A stretch of DNA of 64,000 nucleotides from Streptococcus sp. SN-1. Its GTDB lineage: Bacteria > Bacillota > Bacilli > Lactobacillales > Streptococcaceae. This document shows positions 17,689 through 27,238 of this stretch, in pieces. Position 1 is the stretch's first letter. Each line of letters opens with the position of its first letter. The stretch is taken from contig NZ_AP028929.1 of assembly GCF_041154385.1 (NCBI RefSeq), positions 558,001 to 622,000 of the forward strand, read 5' to 3'. Made by a program: the position numbers and the translations under genes. Below the pieces are notes generated by a model. That model saw only the letters and a program-made list of their open reading frames with translations, had not been told where the DNA came from and did no database searches.

Positions 17689-18447
17689 ATGTCACGTAAA
17701 CCATTTATCGCTGGTAACTGGAAAATGAACAAAAATCCAGAAGAAGCAAAAGCATTCGTTGAAGCAGTTGCATCAAAACTTCCTTCATCAGATCTTGTTG
17801 AAGCAGGTATCGCTGCTCCAGCTCTTGATTTGACAACTGTTCTTGCTGCTGCAAAAGGTTCAAACCTTAAAGTTGCTGCTCAAAACTGCTACTTTGAAAA
17901 TGCAGGTGCTTTCACTGGTGAAACTAGCCCACAAGTTTTGAAAGAAATCGGTACTGACTACGTTGTTATCGGTCACTCAGAACGCCGTGACTACTTCCAT
18001 GAAACTGACGAAGATATCAACAAAAAAGCAAAAGCAATCTTTGCAAACGGTATGCTTCCAATCATCTGTTGTGGTGAGTCACTTGAAACTTACGAAGCTG
18101 GTAAAGCTGCTGAATTTGTAGGTGCTCAAGTATCTGCTGCATTGGCTGGATTGACTGCTGAACAAGTTGCTGCCTCAGTTATCGCTTATGAGCCAATCTG
18201 GGCTATCGGTACTGGTAAATCAGCTTCACAAGACGATGCACAAAAAATGTGTAAAGTTGTTCGTGACGTTGTAGCTGCTGACTTCGGTCAAGAAGTTGCA
18301 GACAAAGTTCGTGTTCAATACGGTGGTTCTGTTAAACCTGAGAACGTTGCTTCATACATGGCTTGTCCAGACGTTGACGGTGCCCTTGTAGGTGGTGCGT
18401 CACTTGAAGCAGAAAGCTTCTTGGCTTTGCTTGACTTTGTAAAATAA
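17689..18447 (+). CDS. tpiA: Triosephosphate isomerase
   Basis: A 252-aa glycolytic enzyme interconverting DHAP and glyceraldehyde-3-phosphate. It has NWKMN near residue 10 (catalytic Lys), the HSERR segment (catalytic His), the [13 protein letters not shown] loop with catalytic Glu, and GGSVKPEN near the phosphate site. The MSRKPF start at 17689 is preferred to an in-frame ATG 21 nt upstream because the length then matches the family and an AAAGAGGT site is positioned for it. Codon use is strongly biased, as in highly expressed genes. An IS remnant lies only 3 bp past the stop, and I see no terminator. Confidence 0.98.
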   Translation: MSRKPFIAGNWKMNKNPEEAKAFVEAVASKLPSSDLVEAGIAAPALDLTTVLAAAKGSNLKVAAQNCYFENAGAFTGETSPQVLKEIGTDYVVIGHSERRDYFHETDEDINKKAKAIFANGMLPIICCGESLETYEAGKAAEFVGAQVSAALAGLTAEQVAASVIAYEPIWAIGTGKSASQDDAQKMCKVVRDVVAADFGQEVADKVRVQYGGSVKPENVASYMACPDVDGALVGGASLEAESFLALLDFVK

Positions 18448-18450
18448 TTA

Positions 18451-19165
18451 GGCTCTTTGTCAACTGTAGTGGGTTGAAGAAAAGCTAAGCTCGAGAAAGG
18501 ACACATTTCGTCCTTTCTTTTTTGATATTTAGGGCGATAAAAATCCGTTTTTTGAAGTTTTCAAAATTCCGAAATCCAAAGGCATTGCGCTTGATAAGTT
18601 TGATGAGATTATTGGTGGCTTCCAGTTTGGCGTTGGAATAGAGTAGTTGAAGGGCGTTGGCAATCTTCTCTTTATCCTTTAGGAAGGTTTTAAAGACAGT
18701 CTGAAAAAGAGGATGAACCAGCTTAAGATTGTCCTCAATAAGTCCGAAAAATTTGTCTGCCTCTTTGTTCTGAAAGTGAAAAAGCAAGAGTTGATAGAGA
18801 TGGTAGTGGTGTTTTCTAAGGAGAATTCTAGTAGGCATACCAGTTGTTTCGAGGTAAGGGAGCTTAGATGGTTTTTGAAAGTCATATTTCTTCATTAGAG
18901 TTCCACAATCAGGACAAGAAGGGGCCTCATAATCCAGTTTAGCGATGATTTCTTTGTGGGTATCCCTATTGATGATGTCTATAATTTGGATATTAGGGTC
19001 TTTAATATCGAGTAGTTTTGTGATAAAATGTAATTGTTCCATATGATTCTTTCTAATGATGGTTTTGTCGCTTTTCATTATAGATCTTATGGGACTTTTT
19101 TTCTACAACAAAATAGGCTCCATAATATCTATAGGGGATTTACCCACTACAAATATTATAGAGCC
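18451..19165 (-). mobile_element. Internally deleted ISL3-family element (IS1167-like)
   Basis: Terminal inverted repeats are visible: GGCTCTTTGTCAACTGTAGT at 18451 and, on the opposite strand from 19165, GGCTCTATAATATTTGTAGT, with GGGT continuing both. The element is about 715 bp, roughly half the size of a full ISL3 element, because the transposase is missing its middle. I see no matching 8-bp target duplication. It is inserted 3 bp after tpiA. Confidence 0.8.
18485..19042 (-). pseudogene. ISL3-family transposase with large in-frame internal deletion
   Basis: The remaining 185 codons join an ISL3 N-terminus (MEQLHFITKLLDI, with the CPDCG zinc-finger half near residue 45) to an ISL3 C-terminus (NALQLLYSNAKLEATNNLIKLIKR, NAFGFRNFENFKKRI). 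Full-length family members have about 420 residues, so the DDE catalytic core between them is largely absent. The fusion point is near the HHYHLYQLLLFHFQNKEADK region. The frame is still open, but the protein cannot be an active transposase. The ATG at 19042 corresponds to the usual family start. Confidence 0.85.
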
Positions 19166-19218
19166 CAAATTCTTAAATTATCAGTCTATTGCAACTTTTC
19201 TCATGTGAGTCATTTGGC

Positions 19219-19250
19219 TTGCTATTGGTTATTCTTAGTAGTATACTAAG
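19219..19250 (+). promoter_or_regulatory. dpr promoter overlapped by a perfect palindrome
   Basis: TTGCTA (19219-19224), 17-nt spacer, TATACT (19242-19247). CTTAGTA-GTA-TACTAAG (19234-19250) is a perfect 7+7 inverted repeat covering the -10, placed like a repressor operator. The cognate regulator is unknown. Confidence 0.6.
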
Positions 19251-19301
19251 GTAGTAATCATTAAGAAGTGATTACAAATAATAATGAATGAGGTAAAAAT
19301 A

Positions 19302-19820
19302 ATGGTAGAATTGAAAAAAGAAGCAGTAAAAGATGTAACATCATTAACAAAAGCAGCGCCAGTAGCATTGGCAAAAACAAAGGAAGTATTGAATCAAGCT
19401 GTTGCTGATTTGTACGTAGCTCATGTGGCTTTGCACCAAGTACACTGGTATATGCGTGGTCGTGGTTTCCTTGTATGGCATCCAAAAATGGATGAGTATA
19501 TGGAAACTCTTGACGGTCAATTGGATGAAATCAGCGAACGCTTGATTACACTTGGAGGTAGCCCATTCTCTACATTGACAGAATTCCTTCAAAACAGTGA
19601 AATCGAAGAAGAAGCTGGTGAATACCGTAATGTTGAAGAAAGCTTGGAACGTGTTCTTGCTATCTACCGTTACTTGTCAGAACTCTTCCAAAAAGGTTTG
19701 GATGTCACTGATGAAGAGGGTGATGATGTGACAAACGGTATCTTCTCAGATGCTAAAACTGAAACTGATAAAACAATCTGGATGCTTGCAGCAGAACTTG
19801 GACAAGCACCTGGTTTGTAA
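19302..19820 (+). CDS. dpr: Dps-like peroxide resistance ferritin Dpr
   Basis: A 172-aa Dps-family mini-ferritin. It would form a 12-mer that oxidises and stores iron, protecting streptococci from Fenton chemistry under their own H2O2. The inter-subunit ferroxidase site is visible: HQVHWYMRG (His), [23 protein letters not shown] (His, Asp and Glu). An in-frame ATG at 19284 exists, but the GAGG site is spaced for ATG 19302, which also gives the usual length. The upstream region beyond the promoter is the IS remnant. A terminator follows. Confidence 0.95.
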   Translation: MVELKKEAVKDVTSLTKAAPVALAKTKEVLNQAVADLYVAHVALHQVHWYMRGRGFLVWHPKMDEYMETLDGQLDEISERLITLGGSPFSTLTEFLQNSEIEEEAGEYRNVEESLERVLAIYRYLSELFQKGLDVTDEEGDDVTNGIFSDAKTETDKTIWMLAAELGQAPGL

Positions 19821-19839
19821 GAAATAGAATAATCATATA

Positions 19840-19874
19840 AAAATCTGTAGGATTCCTCTTACGGATTTTTTCTA
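19840..19874 (+). terminator. Intrinsic terminator after dpr
   Basis: AAATCTGTA pairs with TACGGATTT (one G-T), followed by a T run. Confidence 0.75.
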
Positions 19875-19950
19875 TTCTGTAAGCTATTCCAAACCAGTCT
19901 TTTTTTGAGTTTTTTGATAAAATAGTACTATCAGTGAAAAGGATGGAAGC

Positions 19951-20457
19951 ATGACTAAGAAAATCGTAGCTATTTGGGCCCAGGATGAAGAGGGTGTGAT
20001 TGGTAAGGACAATCGTCTGCCTTGGCATTTGCCAGCAGAATTGCAACACTTTAAAGAAACAACTCTGAATCATGCTATCTTGATGGGGCGCGTGACCTTT
20101 GATGGGATGGGGCGTCGCTTGCTTCCAAAACGGGAGACCTTGATTTTGACTCGTAACCCAGAAGAAAAGATAGATGGGGTTGCTACTTTTCACGATATCC
20201 AGTCTGTCCTAGACTGGTATCAGGGTCAAGACAAGAATCTCTATATTATCGGTGGGAAGCAAATTTTTCAGGCTTTTGAACCCTATCTTGATGAAGTGAT
20301 TGTGACTCAAATTCATGCTAGGGTTGAAGGAGATACCTATTTCCCTGAAGAGTTTAACTTGTCTCTTTTTGAGACAGTTTCAAGCAAATCCTACACCAAA
20401 GATGAGAAGAATCCTTATGATTTTACCATCCAATACCGCAAGAGAAAGGAAGTCTAA
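19951..20457 (+). CDS. folA: Dihydrofolate reductase
   Basis: A 168-aa NADPH-dependent enzyme reducing dihydrofolate. It has [20 protein letters not shown] (Met20-type loop and Trp), the LMGRVTF nucleotide segment and IIGGKQIF. Residue 100 is Ile; the pneumococcal trimethoprim-resistance change I100L is therefore absent. ATG 19951 follows AAGGATGGAAG, with a TGATAAAAT-type -10 about 30 nt upstream. The stop codon TAA overlaps the ATG of the next small membrane gene. Confidence 0.96.
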   Translation: MTKKIVAIWAQDEEGVIGKDNRLPWHLPAELQHFKETTLNHAILMGRVTFDGMGRRLLPKRETLILTRNPEEKIDGVATFHDIQSVLDWYQGQDKNLYIIGGKQIFQAFEPYLDEVIVTQIHARVEGDTYFPEEFNLSLFETVSSKSYTKDEKNPYDFTIQYRKRKEV

Positions 20458-20627
20458 TGGAACGTAGTATATTTGGTTTTTTCACAGCCATGCTGTGCTT
20501 GGTCTGTTTGCTCGCTGGAGCACAGTCTTTTCGTAAAAAGCGTTATGGACTTTCTGTCCTGCTCTGGTTAAATGCCTTTACCAATTTGGTCAATAGTATC
20601 CATGCTTTTTACATGACCTTATTTTAG
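20457..20627 (+). CDS. Small membrane protein, 56 aa, unknown function
   Basis: The frame starts at an ATG sharing its A with the folA stop codon (TAATG), which implies translational coupling. The product [18 protein letters not shown]... has one clear transmembrane helix (residues about 5-23), a basic FRKKR turn and a second moderately hydrophobic stretch (about 31-55). The AGAAAGGAAG site inside folA serves as ribosome site. A gene of this kind sits between folA and clpX in pneumococcus too, as I recall. The function is unknown. Confidence 0.75.
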   Translation: MERSIFGFFTAMLCLVCLLAGAQSFRKKRYGLSVLLWLNAFTNLVNSIHAFYMTLF

Positions 20628-20663
20628 ATAGAATGACAGTATAGAATAGAACGGAAGGAAATC

Positions 20664-21896
20664 ATGCCTACAACTAGGAATAATGATATGATGGTTTATT
20701 GCTCATTTTGTGGCAAAAGCCAAGAAGAAGTACAAAAAATAATCGCAGGCAACAACGCCTTTATCTGTAATGAATGTGTGGAGTTGGCCCAGGAAATCAT
20801 TCGAGAGGAGTTGGCTGAGGAAGTCTTGGCAGACTTGTCTGAGGTACCAAAACCAATCGAACTCCTCCATATCTTGAACCACTATGTAATCGGTCAAGAT
20901 CGTGCCAAGCGTGCCTTGGCAGTGGCAGTTTACAACCACTACAAACGTATCAATTTCCACGATACGCGTGAAGAGTCGGAAGATGTGGATTTGCAGAAGT
21001 CAAACATCTTAATGATTGGCCCAACTGGTTCAGGGAAGACTTTCCTTGCTCAGACCTTGGCTAAGAGCTTGAATGTGCCTTTTGCGATTGCGGATGCAAC
21101 AGCTCTTACTGAGGCTGGTTATGTGGGTGAGGATGTGGAAAATATCCTCCTCAAACTCTTGCAGGCTGCAGATTTTAATATCGAGCGCGCAGAGCGTGGG
21201 ATTATCTACGTGGATGAAATTGACAAGATTGCTAAGAAGAGCGAGAACGTCTCGATCACACGTGACGTTTCTGGTGAAGGGGTGCAACAAGCCCTTCTCA
21301 AGATTATCGAGGGAACTATTGCTAGTGTGCCACCTCAAGGTGGACGCAAGCATCCACAACAAGAGATGATTCAAGTGGATACTAAAAATATCCTCTTCAT
21401 CGTGGGTGGTGCCTTTGATGGTATTGAAGAAATCGTCAAACAACGTCTGGGTGAAAAAGTCATCGGATTTGGTCAAAATAACAAGGCAATTGACGAAAAT
21501 AGCTCATACATGCAAGAAATCATCGCAGAAGATATTCAAAAATTCGGTATTATCCCTGAATTGATTGGACGTTTGCCTGTCTTTGCTGCTCTTGAACAGT
21601 TGACAGTAGATGATTTGGTTCGTATCTTGAAAGAGCCAAGAAATGCCTTGGTAAAACAATACCAAACCTTGTTATCTTATGATGATGTTGAGTTAGAATT
21701 TGATGATGAAGCCCTTCAAGAGATTGCTAATAAGGCCATCGAACGCAAAACTAGTGCGCGTGGTCTTCGCTCCATCATCGAAGAAACCATGCTAGATGTC
21801 ATGTTTGAAGTACCGAGTCAGGAAAATGTGAAATTGGTTCGCATCACAAAAGAAGCTGTCGATGGAACGGATAAACCAATCCTAGAAACAGCCTAG
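20664..21896 (+). CDS. clpX: ATP-dependent Clp protease ATP-binding subunit ClpX
   Basis: A 410-aa AAA+ unfoldase that feeds substrates to ClpP. The N-terminal zinc-binding domain is seen (CSFCGKSQ...CNECVELAQ), then Walker A GPTGSGKT near residue 117, Walker [10 protein letters not shown], the pore-loop GYVGEDVE and the ClpP-binding IGF loop in [11 protein letters not shown] 20664 follows GGAAGGAAA. It heads a run of closely spaced genes: engB begins 8 nt after the stop. Confidence 0.98.
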   Translation: MPTTRNNDMMVYCSFCGKSQEEVQKIIAGNNAFICNECVELAQEIIREELAEEVLADLSEVPKPIELLHILNHYVIGQDRAKRALAVAVYNHYKRINFHDTREESEDVDLQKSNILMIGPTGSGKTFLAQTLAKSLNVPFAIADATALTEAGYVGEDVENILLKLLQAADFNIERAERGIIYVDEIDKIAKKSENVSITRDVSGEGVQQALLKIIEGTIASVPPQGGRKHPQQEMIQVDTKNILFIVGGAFDGIEEIVKQRLGEKVIGFGQNNKAIDENSSYMQEIIAEDIQKFGIIPELIGRLPVFAALEQLTVDDLVRILKEPRNALVKQYQTLLSYDDVELEFDDEALQEIANKAIERKTSARGLRSIIEETMLDVMFEVPSQENVKLVRITKEAVDGTDKPILETA

Positions 21897-21904
21897 AGGT
21901 GACT

Positions 21905-22492
21905 ATGGAACTTAATACACACAATGCTGAAATCTTGCTCAGTGCGGCTAACAAGTCCCACTATCCGCAGGATGAACTGCCAGAGATCGCTCTTGCAGGG
22001 CGTTCAAATGTTGGCAAGTCTAGCTTTATCAATACTATGCTGAACCGCAAGAATCTAGCCCGAACATCAGGGAAACCTGGGAAAACCCAGCTTCTCAACT
22101 TCTTTAACATTGACGACAAGATGCGCTTTGTGGATGTTCCTGGTTATGGTTATGCTCGCGTTTCCAAAAAAGAGCGTGAAAAGTGGGGGCGCATGATTGA
22201 GGAATATCTGACAACTAGGGAAAATCTCCGTGCGGTTGTTAGTTTGGTGGATCTCCGCCACGACCCGTCAGCAGATGATGTGCAGATGTACGAATTTCTT
22301 AAGTATTATGAGATTCCAGTCATCATTGTGGCGACTAAGGCGGACAAGATTCCTCGTGGTAAATGGAACAAGCACGAATCAGCAATCAAAAAGAAATTAA
22401 ACTTTGACCCAAGTGACGACTTCATCCTCTTTTCATCTGTCAGCAAGGCAGGGATGGATGAGGCTTGGGATGCAATCTTAGAAAAATTGTGA
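21905..22492 (+). CDS. engB: Ribosome biogenesis GTP-binding protein YsxC/EngB
   Basis: A 195-aa TRAFAC GTPase required for late 50S assembly. The G motifs are present: [12 protein letters not shown] (G1, about residue 30), TSGKPGKTQ (G2), DVPGYG (G3), TKADK (G4) and the SSVSK segment (G5). ATG 21905 is chosen because GAGGTG is its ribosome site; the GTG at 21899 overlaps that site. It is immediately downstream of clpX, an arrangement conserved across Firmicutes. Confidence 0.96.
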   Translation: MELNTHNAEILLSAANKSHYPQDELPEIALAGRSNVGKSSFINTMLNRKNLARTSGKPGKTQLLNFFNIDDKMRFVDVPGYGYARVSKKEREKWGRMIEEYLTTRENLRAVVSLVDLRHDPSADDVQMYEFLKYYEIPVIIVATKADKIPRGKWNKHESAIKKKLNFDPSDDFILFSSVSKAGMDEAWDAILEKL

Positions 22493-22502
22493 GGAAAAGA
22501 AA

Positions 22503-22883
22503 ATGGCAAAAACAATTCATACAGACAAAGCTCCAAAGGCTATCGGACCATATGTTCAAGGAAAAATCGTTGGCAACCTTTTGTTTGCTAGCGGTCAAGT
22601 TCCCCTATCTCCTGAAACTGGGGAAATCGTTGGAGAAACGATTCAAGAACAGACAGAACAAGTCTTAAAAAACATCGGTGCTATTTTGGCAGAAGCTGGA
22701 ACAGACTTTGACCATGTTGTCAAAACAACTTGCTTCTTGAGTGATATGAACGACTTCGTTCCTTTTAACGAGGTTTACCAAACGGCCTTTAAAGAGGAAT
22801 TTCCAGCTCGTTCAGCTGTGGAGGTAGCTCGTCTTCCTCGTGATGTAAAAGTCGAAATTGAAGTCATCGCAGAGATTGGATAA
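22503..22883 (+). CDS. ridA: RidA/YjgF family enamine/imine deaminase
   Basis: A 126-aa trimeric protein that hydrolyses reactive 2-aminoacrylate-type enamines released by PLP enzymes. The family marks are APKAIGPYVQGK, FASGQVPLSPETGE, the VVKTTCFLSDMNDF segment and the C-terminal ARSAVEVARLPRDVKVEIE, with the conserved arginine of the active site in PARSAV. It starts 10 nt after engB behind GAGGAAAAG. Its placement in a GTPase/nucleotide-regulator cluster has no obvious functional reason. Confidence 0.95.
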   Translation: MAKTIHTDKAPKAIGPYVQGKIVGNLLFASGQVPLSPETGEIVGETIQEQTEQVLKNIGAILAEAGTDFDHVVKTTCFLSDMNDFVPFNEVYQTAFKEEFPARSAVEVARLPRDVKVEIEVIAEIG

Positions 22884-22934
22884 GCTAGTTGAAGTTTGGT
22901 GTTGCCAAACTTCTTTTGATATAAGGAGAAAAAG

Positions 22935-23825
22935 ATGACAAAGAAACAACTTCACTTGGTGATTGTGACAGGGATGAGTGGTGCAGGAAAAACAGTAGCC
23001 ATTCAGTCCTTCGAGGATTTGGGATATTTCACCATTGACAATATGCCACCAGCCCTCTTGCCTAAGTTTTTGCAGTTGGTGGAAACAAAGGAAGACGACC
23101 ATAAGTTGGCCTTGGTAGTGGATATGCGTAGCCGTTCTTTCTTCTCAGAGATTCAAACTGTTTTGGATGAGTTGGAAAACAAGGAAGAACTGGACTTTAA
23201 AATTCTCTTTTTGGATGCGGCAGATAAGGAATTGGTAGCTCGTTATAAGGAAACCAGACGGAGTCATCCACTAGCAGCAGATGGACGGATTTTGGATGGA
23301 ATCAAGCTGGAACGTGAGCTCTTGGCACCTTTGAAAAATATGAGTCAAAATGTGGTGGATACGACTGAACTCACTCCACGTGAGCTGCGTAAAGCCCTTG
23401 CAGAGCAGTTTTCGGATCAAGAACAAGCCCAGTCTTTCCGTATCGAAGTCATGTCTTTTGGCTTTAAATATGGAATCCCGATTGATGCGGATTTGGTCTT
23501 TGATGTCCGTTTCTTGCCAAATCCTTACTACCTTCCAGAATTACGAAATCAAACAGGTGTAGATGAACCAGTGTATCACTATGTCATGAACCATCCTGAG
23601 TCAGAAGATTTTTATCAACATTTGTTGGCCTTGATTGAGCCGATTTTGCCAAGTTACCAAAAGGAAGGGAAGTCCGTTTTGACCATTGCCATGGGATGTA
23701 CGGGTGGACAACACCGTAGTGTGGCCTTTGCTAAACGCTTGGCTCAGGACTTATCCAAGAATTGGCCTGTTAATGAAGGGCATCGCGACAAAGACCGAAG
23801 AAAGGAAACGGTAAACCGTTCATGA
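22935..23825 (+). CDS. rapZ: RNase adapter/nucleotide-binding protein RapZ (YvcJ)
   Basis: A 296-aa P-loop protein. Walker [12 protein letters not shown] is at residues about 14-24, the Walker B-like [10 protein letters not shown] near 60, and the C-terminal domain holds [23 protein letters not shown]. In Enterobacteria RapZ links glucosamine-6-phosphate levels to glmS mRNA; in Bacillus YvcJ affects competence, so the role here is likely regulatory. ATG 22935 follows AAGGAG. The stop overlaps yvcK by 4 nt. Confidence 0.95.
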   Translation: MTKKQLHLVIVTGMSGAGKTVAIQSFEDLGYFTIDNMPPALLPKFLQLVETKEDDHKLALVVDMRSRSFFSEIQTVLDELENKEELDFKILFLDAADKELVARYKETRRSHPLAADGRILDGIKLERELLAPLKNMSQNVVDTTELTPRELRKALAEQFSDQEQAQSFRIEVMSFGFKYGIPIDADLVFDVRFLPNPYYLPELRNQTGVDEPVYHYVMNHPESEDFYQHLLALIEPILPSYQKEGKSVLTIAMGCTGGQHRSVAFAKRLAQDLSKNWPVNEGHRDKDRRKETVNRS

Positions 23826-24799
23826 GAAAACCAAAGATAACAGTGATTGGAGGAGGAACTGGGATTCCTGTCATTCTAAAAAGTCTGCGGGAAAAAGATG
23901 TGGAAATCGCTGCTATCGTAACGGTGGCGGATGATGGTGGTTCATCAGGTGAACTCCGAAAAAATATGCAGAGGTTGACACCGCCAGGTGATCTTCGTAA
24001 TGTCCTTGTGGCCATGTCGGATATGCCTAAGTTCTATGAGAAAGTCTTTCAGTATCGCTTTTCTGAGGATGCGGGAGCCTTTGCCGGACATCCATTGGGA
24101 AATCTTATTATCGCTGGCCTGTCAGAAATGCAGGGCTCGACCTATAATGCCATGCAGTTACTGAGCAAATTTTTCCATACAACTGGGAAGATTTATCCTT
24201 CCAGTGACCATCCTTTGACCCTGCATGCAGTCTTTCAGGATGGGAAAGAAGTAGCTGGAGAGAGTCATATTGCAGACCATCCAGGCATGATTGACCATGT
24301 CTATGTGACCAATACCCTCAACGATGATACGCCTCTGGCTAGCCGTCGAGTAGTCCAGACCATTCTTGAAAGTGACATGATTGTCCTAGGGCCTGGCTCT
24401 CTCTTTACCTCTATTTTGCCCAATATCGTGATTAAGGAAATCGGGCAGGCGCTTTTGGAAACCAAGGCAGAAATCGCCTATGTCTGCAATATCATGACCC
24501 AACGTGGAGAGACGGAACACTTTACAGATAGTGACCACGTGGAGGTCTTGCATCGTCACCTTGGTCGACCTTTTATCGATACTGTCTTGGTGAATATCGA
24601 AAAAGTGCCTCAGGAATACATGAATTCCAACCGGTTTGATGAATATTTGGTGCAGGTGGAACATGATTTTGCTGGTCTTTGTAAGCAAGTTCCGCGTGTG
24701 ATTTCATCCAACTTCCTTCGTCTGGAAAATGGGGGTGCCTTCCACGATGGAGATTTGATCGTGGACGAATTGATGCGGATTATACAGGTGAGAAAATGA
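23822..24799 (+). CDS. yvcK: Gluconeogenesis factor YvcK/GlmR
   Basis: A 325-aa CofD-like protein binding UDP-sugars. The glycine-rich [14 protein letters not shown]-terminus, the [12 protein letters not shown] motif and LTPPGDLRN are characteristic. In Bacillus the protein (GlmR) stimulates GlmS and is needed for growth on gluconeogenic carbon. It overlaps rapZ (ATGA) and whiA (ATGA) by four bases each, so the three are translated together. Confidence 0.95.
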   Translation: MRKPKITVIGGGTGIPVILKSLREKDVEIAAIVTVADDGGSSGELRKNMQRLTPPGDLRNVLVAMSDMPKFYEKVFQYRFSEDAGAFAGHPLGNLIIAGLSEMQGSTYNAMQLLSKFFHTTGKIYPSSDHPLTLHAVFQDGKEVAGESHIADHPGMIDHVYVTNTLNDDTPLASRRVVQTILESDMIVLGPGSLFTSILPNIVIKEIGQALLETKAEIAYVCNIMTQRGETEHFTDSDHVEVLHRHLGRPFIDTVLVNIEKVPQEYMNSNRFDEYLVQVEHDFAGLCKQVPRVISSNFLRLENGGAFHDGDLIVDELMRIIQVRK

Positions 24800-25707
24800 G
24801 TTTCACAGTAGCAGTAAAAGAAGAAATCCTAGGTCAGCACCATCTAAGCCGGCATGAATTATCTGCCATTATCAAGATGTCTGGCAGTATAGGCCTCTCG
24901 ACTTCAGGCTTGACCCTGTCTGTTGTGACAGAAAACGCTAAGCTAGCTCGTCACCTCTATGAGTCTTTTCTCCATTTCTACGAAATCAAATCGGAAATTC
25001 GACATCACCAAAGAAGTAATCTTCGTAAGAATCGGGTCTATACCGTTTTTACAGATGAAAAAGTGCAGGACTTGTTGAGTGATTTGCACTTGGCAGACTC
25101 CTTTTTTGGTCTGGAAACAGGTATTGATGAGGAGATTTTATCAGACGAGGAAGCAGGTCGTGCTTATCTTTGTGGCGCTTTCTTGGCAAATGGAAGTATT
25201 CGTGACCCTGAATCAGGTAAGTACCAGTTGGAAATCAGTTCTGTTTATCTGGACCACGCGCAAGGGATTGCCTCCCTTCTCCAGCAATTTTTACTGGATG
25301 CCAAGGTGCTTGAGCGCAAGAAGGGGGCTGTGACCTATCTCCAGCGAGCTGAAGACATTATGGACTTCTTGATAGTAATCGGAGCCATGCAGGCGCGTGA
25401 TGATTTTGAGCGAGTTAAGATTTTGCGCGAAACCCGTAATGATCTCAATCGAGCCAATAATGCCGAGACAGCTAATATCGCTCGGACAGTCTCTGCCAGC
25501 ATGAAGACTATCAACAATATCAGCAAAATCAAAGATATCATGGGCTTAGAAAACCTGCCAGTGGATTTGCAGGAAGTGGCGCAGTTGCGGATTCAGCACC
25601 CAGACTACTCTATCCAGCAGTTAGCAGATAGCCTCAGCACCCCTCTGACCAAAAGTGGTGTCAATCACAGACTCAGAAAAATCAATAAGATAGCCGATGA
25701 GTTATAG
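24796..25707 (+). CDS. whiA: WhiA-type sporulation/division regulator (DNA-binding)
   Basis: A 303-aa protein with an N-terminal LAGLIDADG-like fold (degenerate, seen as [15 protein letters not shown] near residue 110) and a C-terminal helix-turn-helix ([32 protein letters not shown]). WhiA orthologues bind DNA and influence chromosome segregation and division. It is the last gene of the rapZ-yvcK-whiA operon, an order conserved throughout Firmicutes. Confidence 0.95.
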   Translation: MSFTVAVKEEILGQHHLSRHELSAIIKMSGSIGLSTSGLTLSVVTENAKLARHLYESFLHFYEIKSEIRHHQRSNLRKNRVYTVFTDEKVQDLLSDLHLADSFFGLETGIDEEILSDEEAGRAYLCGAFLANGSIRDPESGKYQLEISSVYLDHAQGIASLLQQFLLDAKVLERKKGAVTYLQRAEDIMDFLIVIGAMQARDDFERVKILRETRNDLNRANNAETANIARTVSASMKTINNISKIKDIMGLENLPVDLQEVAQLRIQHPDYSIQQLADSLSTPLTKSGVNHRLRKINKIADEL

Positions 25708-25727
25708 AGATATAAAACACCTCTTTC

Positions 25728-25834
25728 TTGACAATTGAATAGAGCATGTGAGATAATAAAGGGGAATTGAGAAGTTCTAGCATTTTAGTGCTATCAGAAA
25801 TCCCCTCAGTACTGCAATACCAAGGGGATTTTTT
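25728..25834 (+). ncRNA. RNAII-like antisense antitoxin RNA of a Fst-type locus
   Basis: Promoter TTGACA (25728-25733), 18-nt spacer and TG-A-GATAAT (25749-25757) point rightward, with an expected start near 25764. The transcript carries a 17-nt sequence (25767-25783) that recurs exactly at 25942-25958, where the leftward toxin mRNA has its start codon, so the two RNAs are complementary there. It ends at AAATCCCC/GGGGATTT plus T6 (25797-25834). This is the par RNAI/RNAII architecture. Confidence 0.8.
25797..25834. terminator. Shared hairpin between the convergent antitoxin and toxin RNAs
   Basis: AAATCCCC and GGGGATTT enclose an 18-nt partly self-complementary loop; T6 follows on the plus strand. 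Confidence 0.8.
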
Positions 25835-25862
25835 CTGGGTTAGATAGCACTAACCAGGAAGG

Positions 25863-25958
25863 TTACTTGTCGAAGTGATCGTCTAACCAACGAGTCACCA
25901 GCCATGAGATGATATTCTCGATGACTGCGATAAGTACTATTTTGAGAAGTTCTAGCAT
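25863..25958 (-). CDS. fst: Fst-family type I toxin (31-aa membrane peptide)
   Basis: The peptide MLELLKIVLIAVIENIISWL continues as VTRWLDDHFDK: a hydrophobic helix (residues 4-22), then WLVTRWLDD and a charged tail, matching the Fst/Ldr pattern of a single transmembrane helix followed by W-L and charged residues. In known systems the peptide inserts in the membrane and is toxic when unrepressed. GGAGG with 8-nt spacing precedes the ATG at 25958. The first six codons lie in the direct repeat shared with the antisense RNA. It is too short for ordinary gene calling and sits between whiA and the ferredoxin reductase. Confidence 0.85.
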   Translation of the reverse strand: MLELLKIVLIAVIENIISWLVTRWLDDHFDK

Positions 25959-26002
25959 CTGTAATACCTCCTTTTCCAAGGCGTATCGTTAGTGCCATCG
26001 TT

Positions 26003-26011
26003 ATTATATCA
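26003..26011 (-). promoter_or_regulatory. Extended -10 of the toxin mRNA (RNAI)
   Basis: On the minus strand TG-A-TATAAT lies about 45 nt before the toxin start; no good -35 is visible. Confidence 0.6.
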
Positions 26012-26098
26012 TATGCTTTATCAATTTGATAGGACATTTTTGATTTTTGAAAAAGAAGGGGAAAGGTATGAGCTAATCAGATTGTAGATGAACTATAA

Positions 26099-26132
26099 AA
26101 CCACGAATCCTATGTGACTCGTGGTTCTTTTT
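26099..26132. terminator. Hairpin at the 3' end of the ferredoxin reductase gene
   Basis: AACCACGA pairs with TCGTGGTT. The T run is on the plus strand, and the minus strand has a shorter T-rich tail. Confidence 0.6.
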
Positions 26133-27100
26133 TATAAACTAGTAGAGTGTTTTGGTTGCACTTTTTGCTCAGGGTCAATGTAGTTGATGGCATTGTTTAC
26201 AGCAGTCGGTGCTTCCCCTAGACCTGTCGCAATCAGATCAATTTTTCCATCATAGTAGCAGCAGTCACCGATAGCATAGATACCTGCTTGGCTAGATTCT
26301 TGCTTGCTGTTGACGATAATCTTGTGACGATTGAGGTCCAGACCCCAGTTTTTAAGGTTACCGACAGAAGATTTGAAACCATAGTTGACAAAGAGGTGGT
26401 CTAGGTCAATCGTTTCGGTTTCATCAGATTTGACTTTTGTGATTTCAAGTTTATCGAGCGTTTTTCCATCTCCAAGGAGTTGGCTAGGGACGAATGGTGT
26501 CTTGATGGTCACAGATGATTCCTGTAAGGCTTGGACACTGTGTTCCAAGGCGCGGAAATTATCTCTGCGGTGGACAAGGGTAGTTGGTGTGATTTTTTCA
26601 AAAGCCAAAGCCCAATCCACAGCCGAGTCTCCTCCACCAAGAATCGTCACTTTCTTACCAGCATATTGCTGGATGTTGGAAACGTGGTAGTGGATATTTT
26701 CATAGCCCTCAACGCCTTCTAGTTCCAGCGGACGTGGTTTAAAGGCACCGCCACCCATAGCGATGATAACAGTTTTAGACAAGTGACTTCCTTTAGAAGT
26801 TGTAATGACAAAGCCTTCTTCTTGTTTTTCAATCTCAAGAACCGTTTCATTGAGATGGATAGGAGTATCAAATCCATTTAGTTGTTCAATCAAGCGGTTG
26901 GTCAATTCTTCTCCAGTCAGATTTGGGAAACCTGGTACGTCTAGGATTTCCTTTTCAGGGTAGAGAATAGCAGGTTGTCCACCTAGTTGTGGAAGAGAGT
27001 CGATGATTTGAACCTTGGCTTGGCGTAGATGGGCATAAAAGGTTGCAAAAAGCCCGACTGGACCACCACCTACAATAGTGATATCATAGAGTTGAGACAT
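26132..27100 (-). CDS. Ferredoxin/flavodoxin-NADP+ reductase, TrxB-like (YumC type)
   Basis: A 322-aa two-dinucleotide-binding flavoprotein. The FAD motif GGGPVGLFATFYAHL is at the N-terminus and the NADPH motif ILGGGDSAVDWAL near residue 155. The redox CxxC of thioredoxin reductase is absent from the usual position, so the frequent label trxB is wrong and the YumC-type ferredoxin-NADP reductase is the better call. ATG 27100 follows GGAGAAAC. It is transcribed divergently from cdaA. Confidence 0.9.
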   Translation of the reverse strand: MSQLYDITIVGGGPVGLFATFYAHLRQAKVQIIDSLPQLGGQPAILYPEKEILDVPGFPNLTGEELTNRLIEQLNGFDTPIHLNETVLEIEKQEEGFVITTSKGSHLSKTVIIAMGGGAFKPRPLELEGVEGYENIHYHVSNIQQYAGKKVTILGGGDSAVDWALAFEKITPTTLVHRRDNFRALEHSVQALQESSVTIKTPFVPSQLLGDGKTLDKLEITKVKSDETETIDLDHLFVNYGFKSSVGNLKNWGLDLNRHKIIVNSKQESSQAGIYAIGDCCYYDGKIDLIATGLGEAPTAVNNAINYIDPEQKVQPKHSTSL

Positions 27101-27238
27101 GGTTTCTCCTTTGTTTTTTCTAGTCAGTTTATTTTATCATATTTTTTCTTTAATTTAAAATGAAGTAGGATAGGGAAAAAAATGTCAGAAAAATGGTATA
27201 ATAGAAAGGAACGTGTTTGGACAGAGAGGAGACAGCAG

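Noticed and set aside
25840..26037. 65-codon minus-strand frame over the toxin locus
   Set aside because: It is in another frame from the Fst-like peptide, starts before the toxin promoter's transcript and has no family resemblance.
26132..27100. Thioredoxin reductase TrxB
   Set aside because: No CxxC redox motif in the expected position; better explained as a ferredoxin-NADP reductase.
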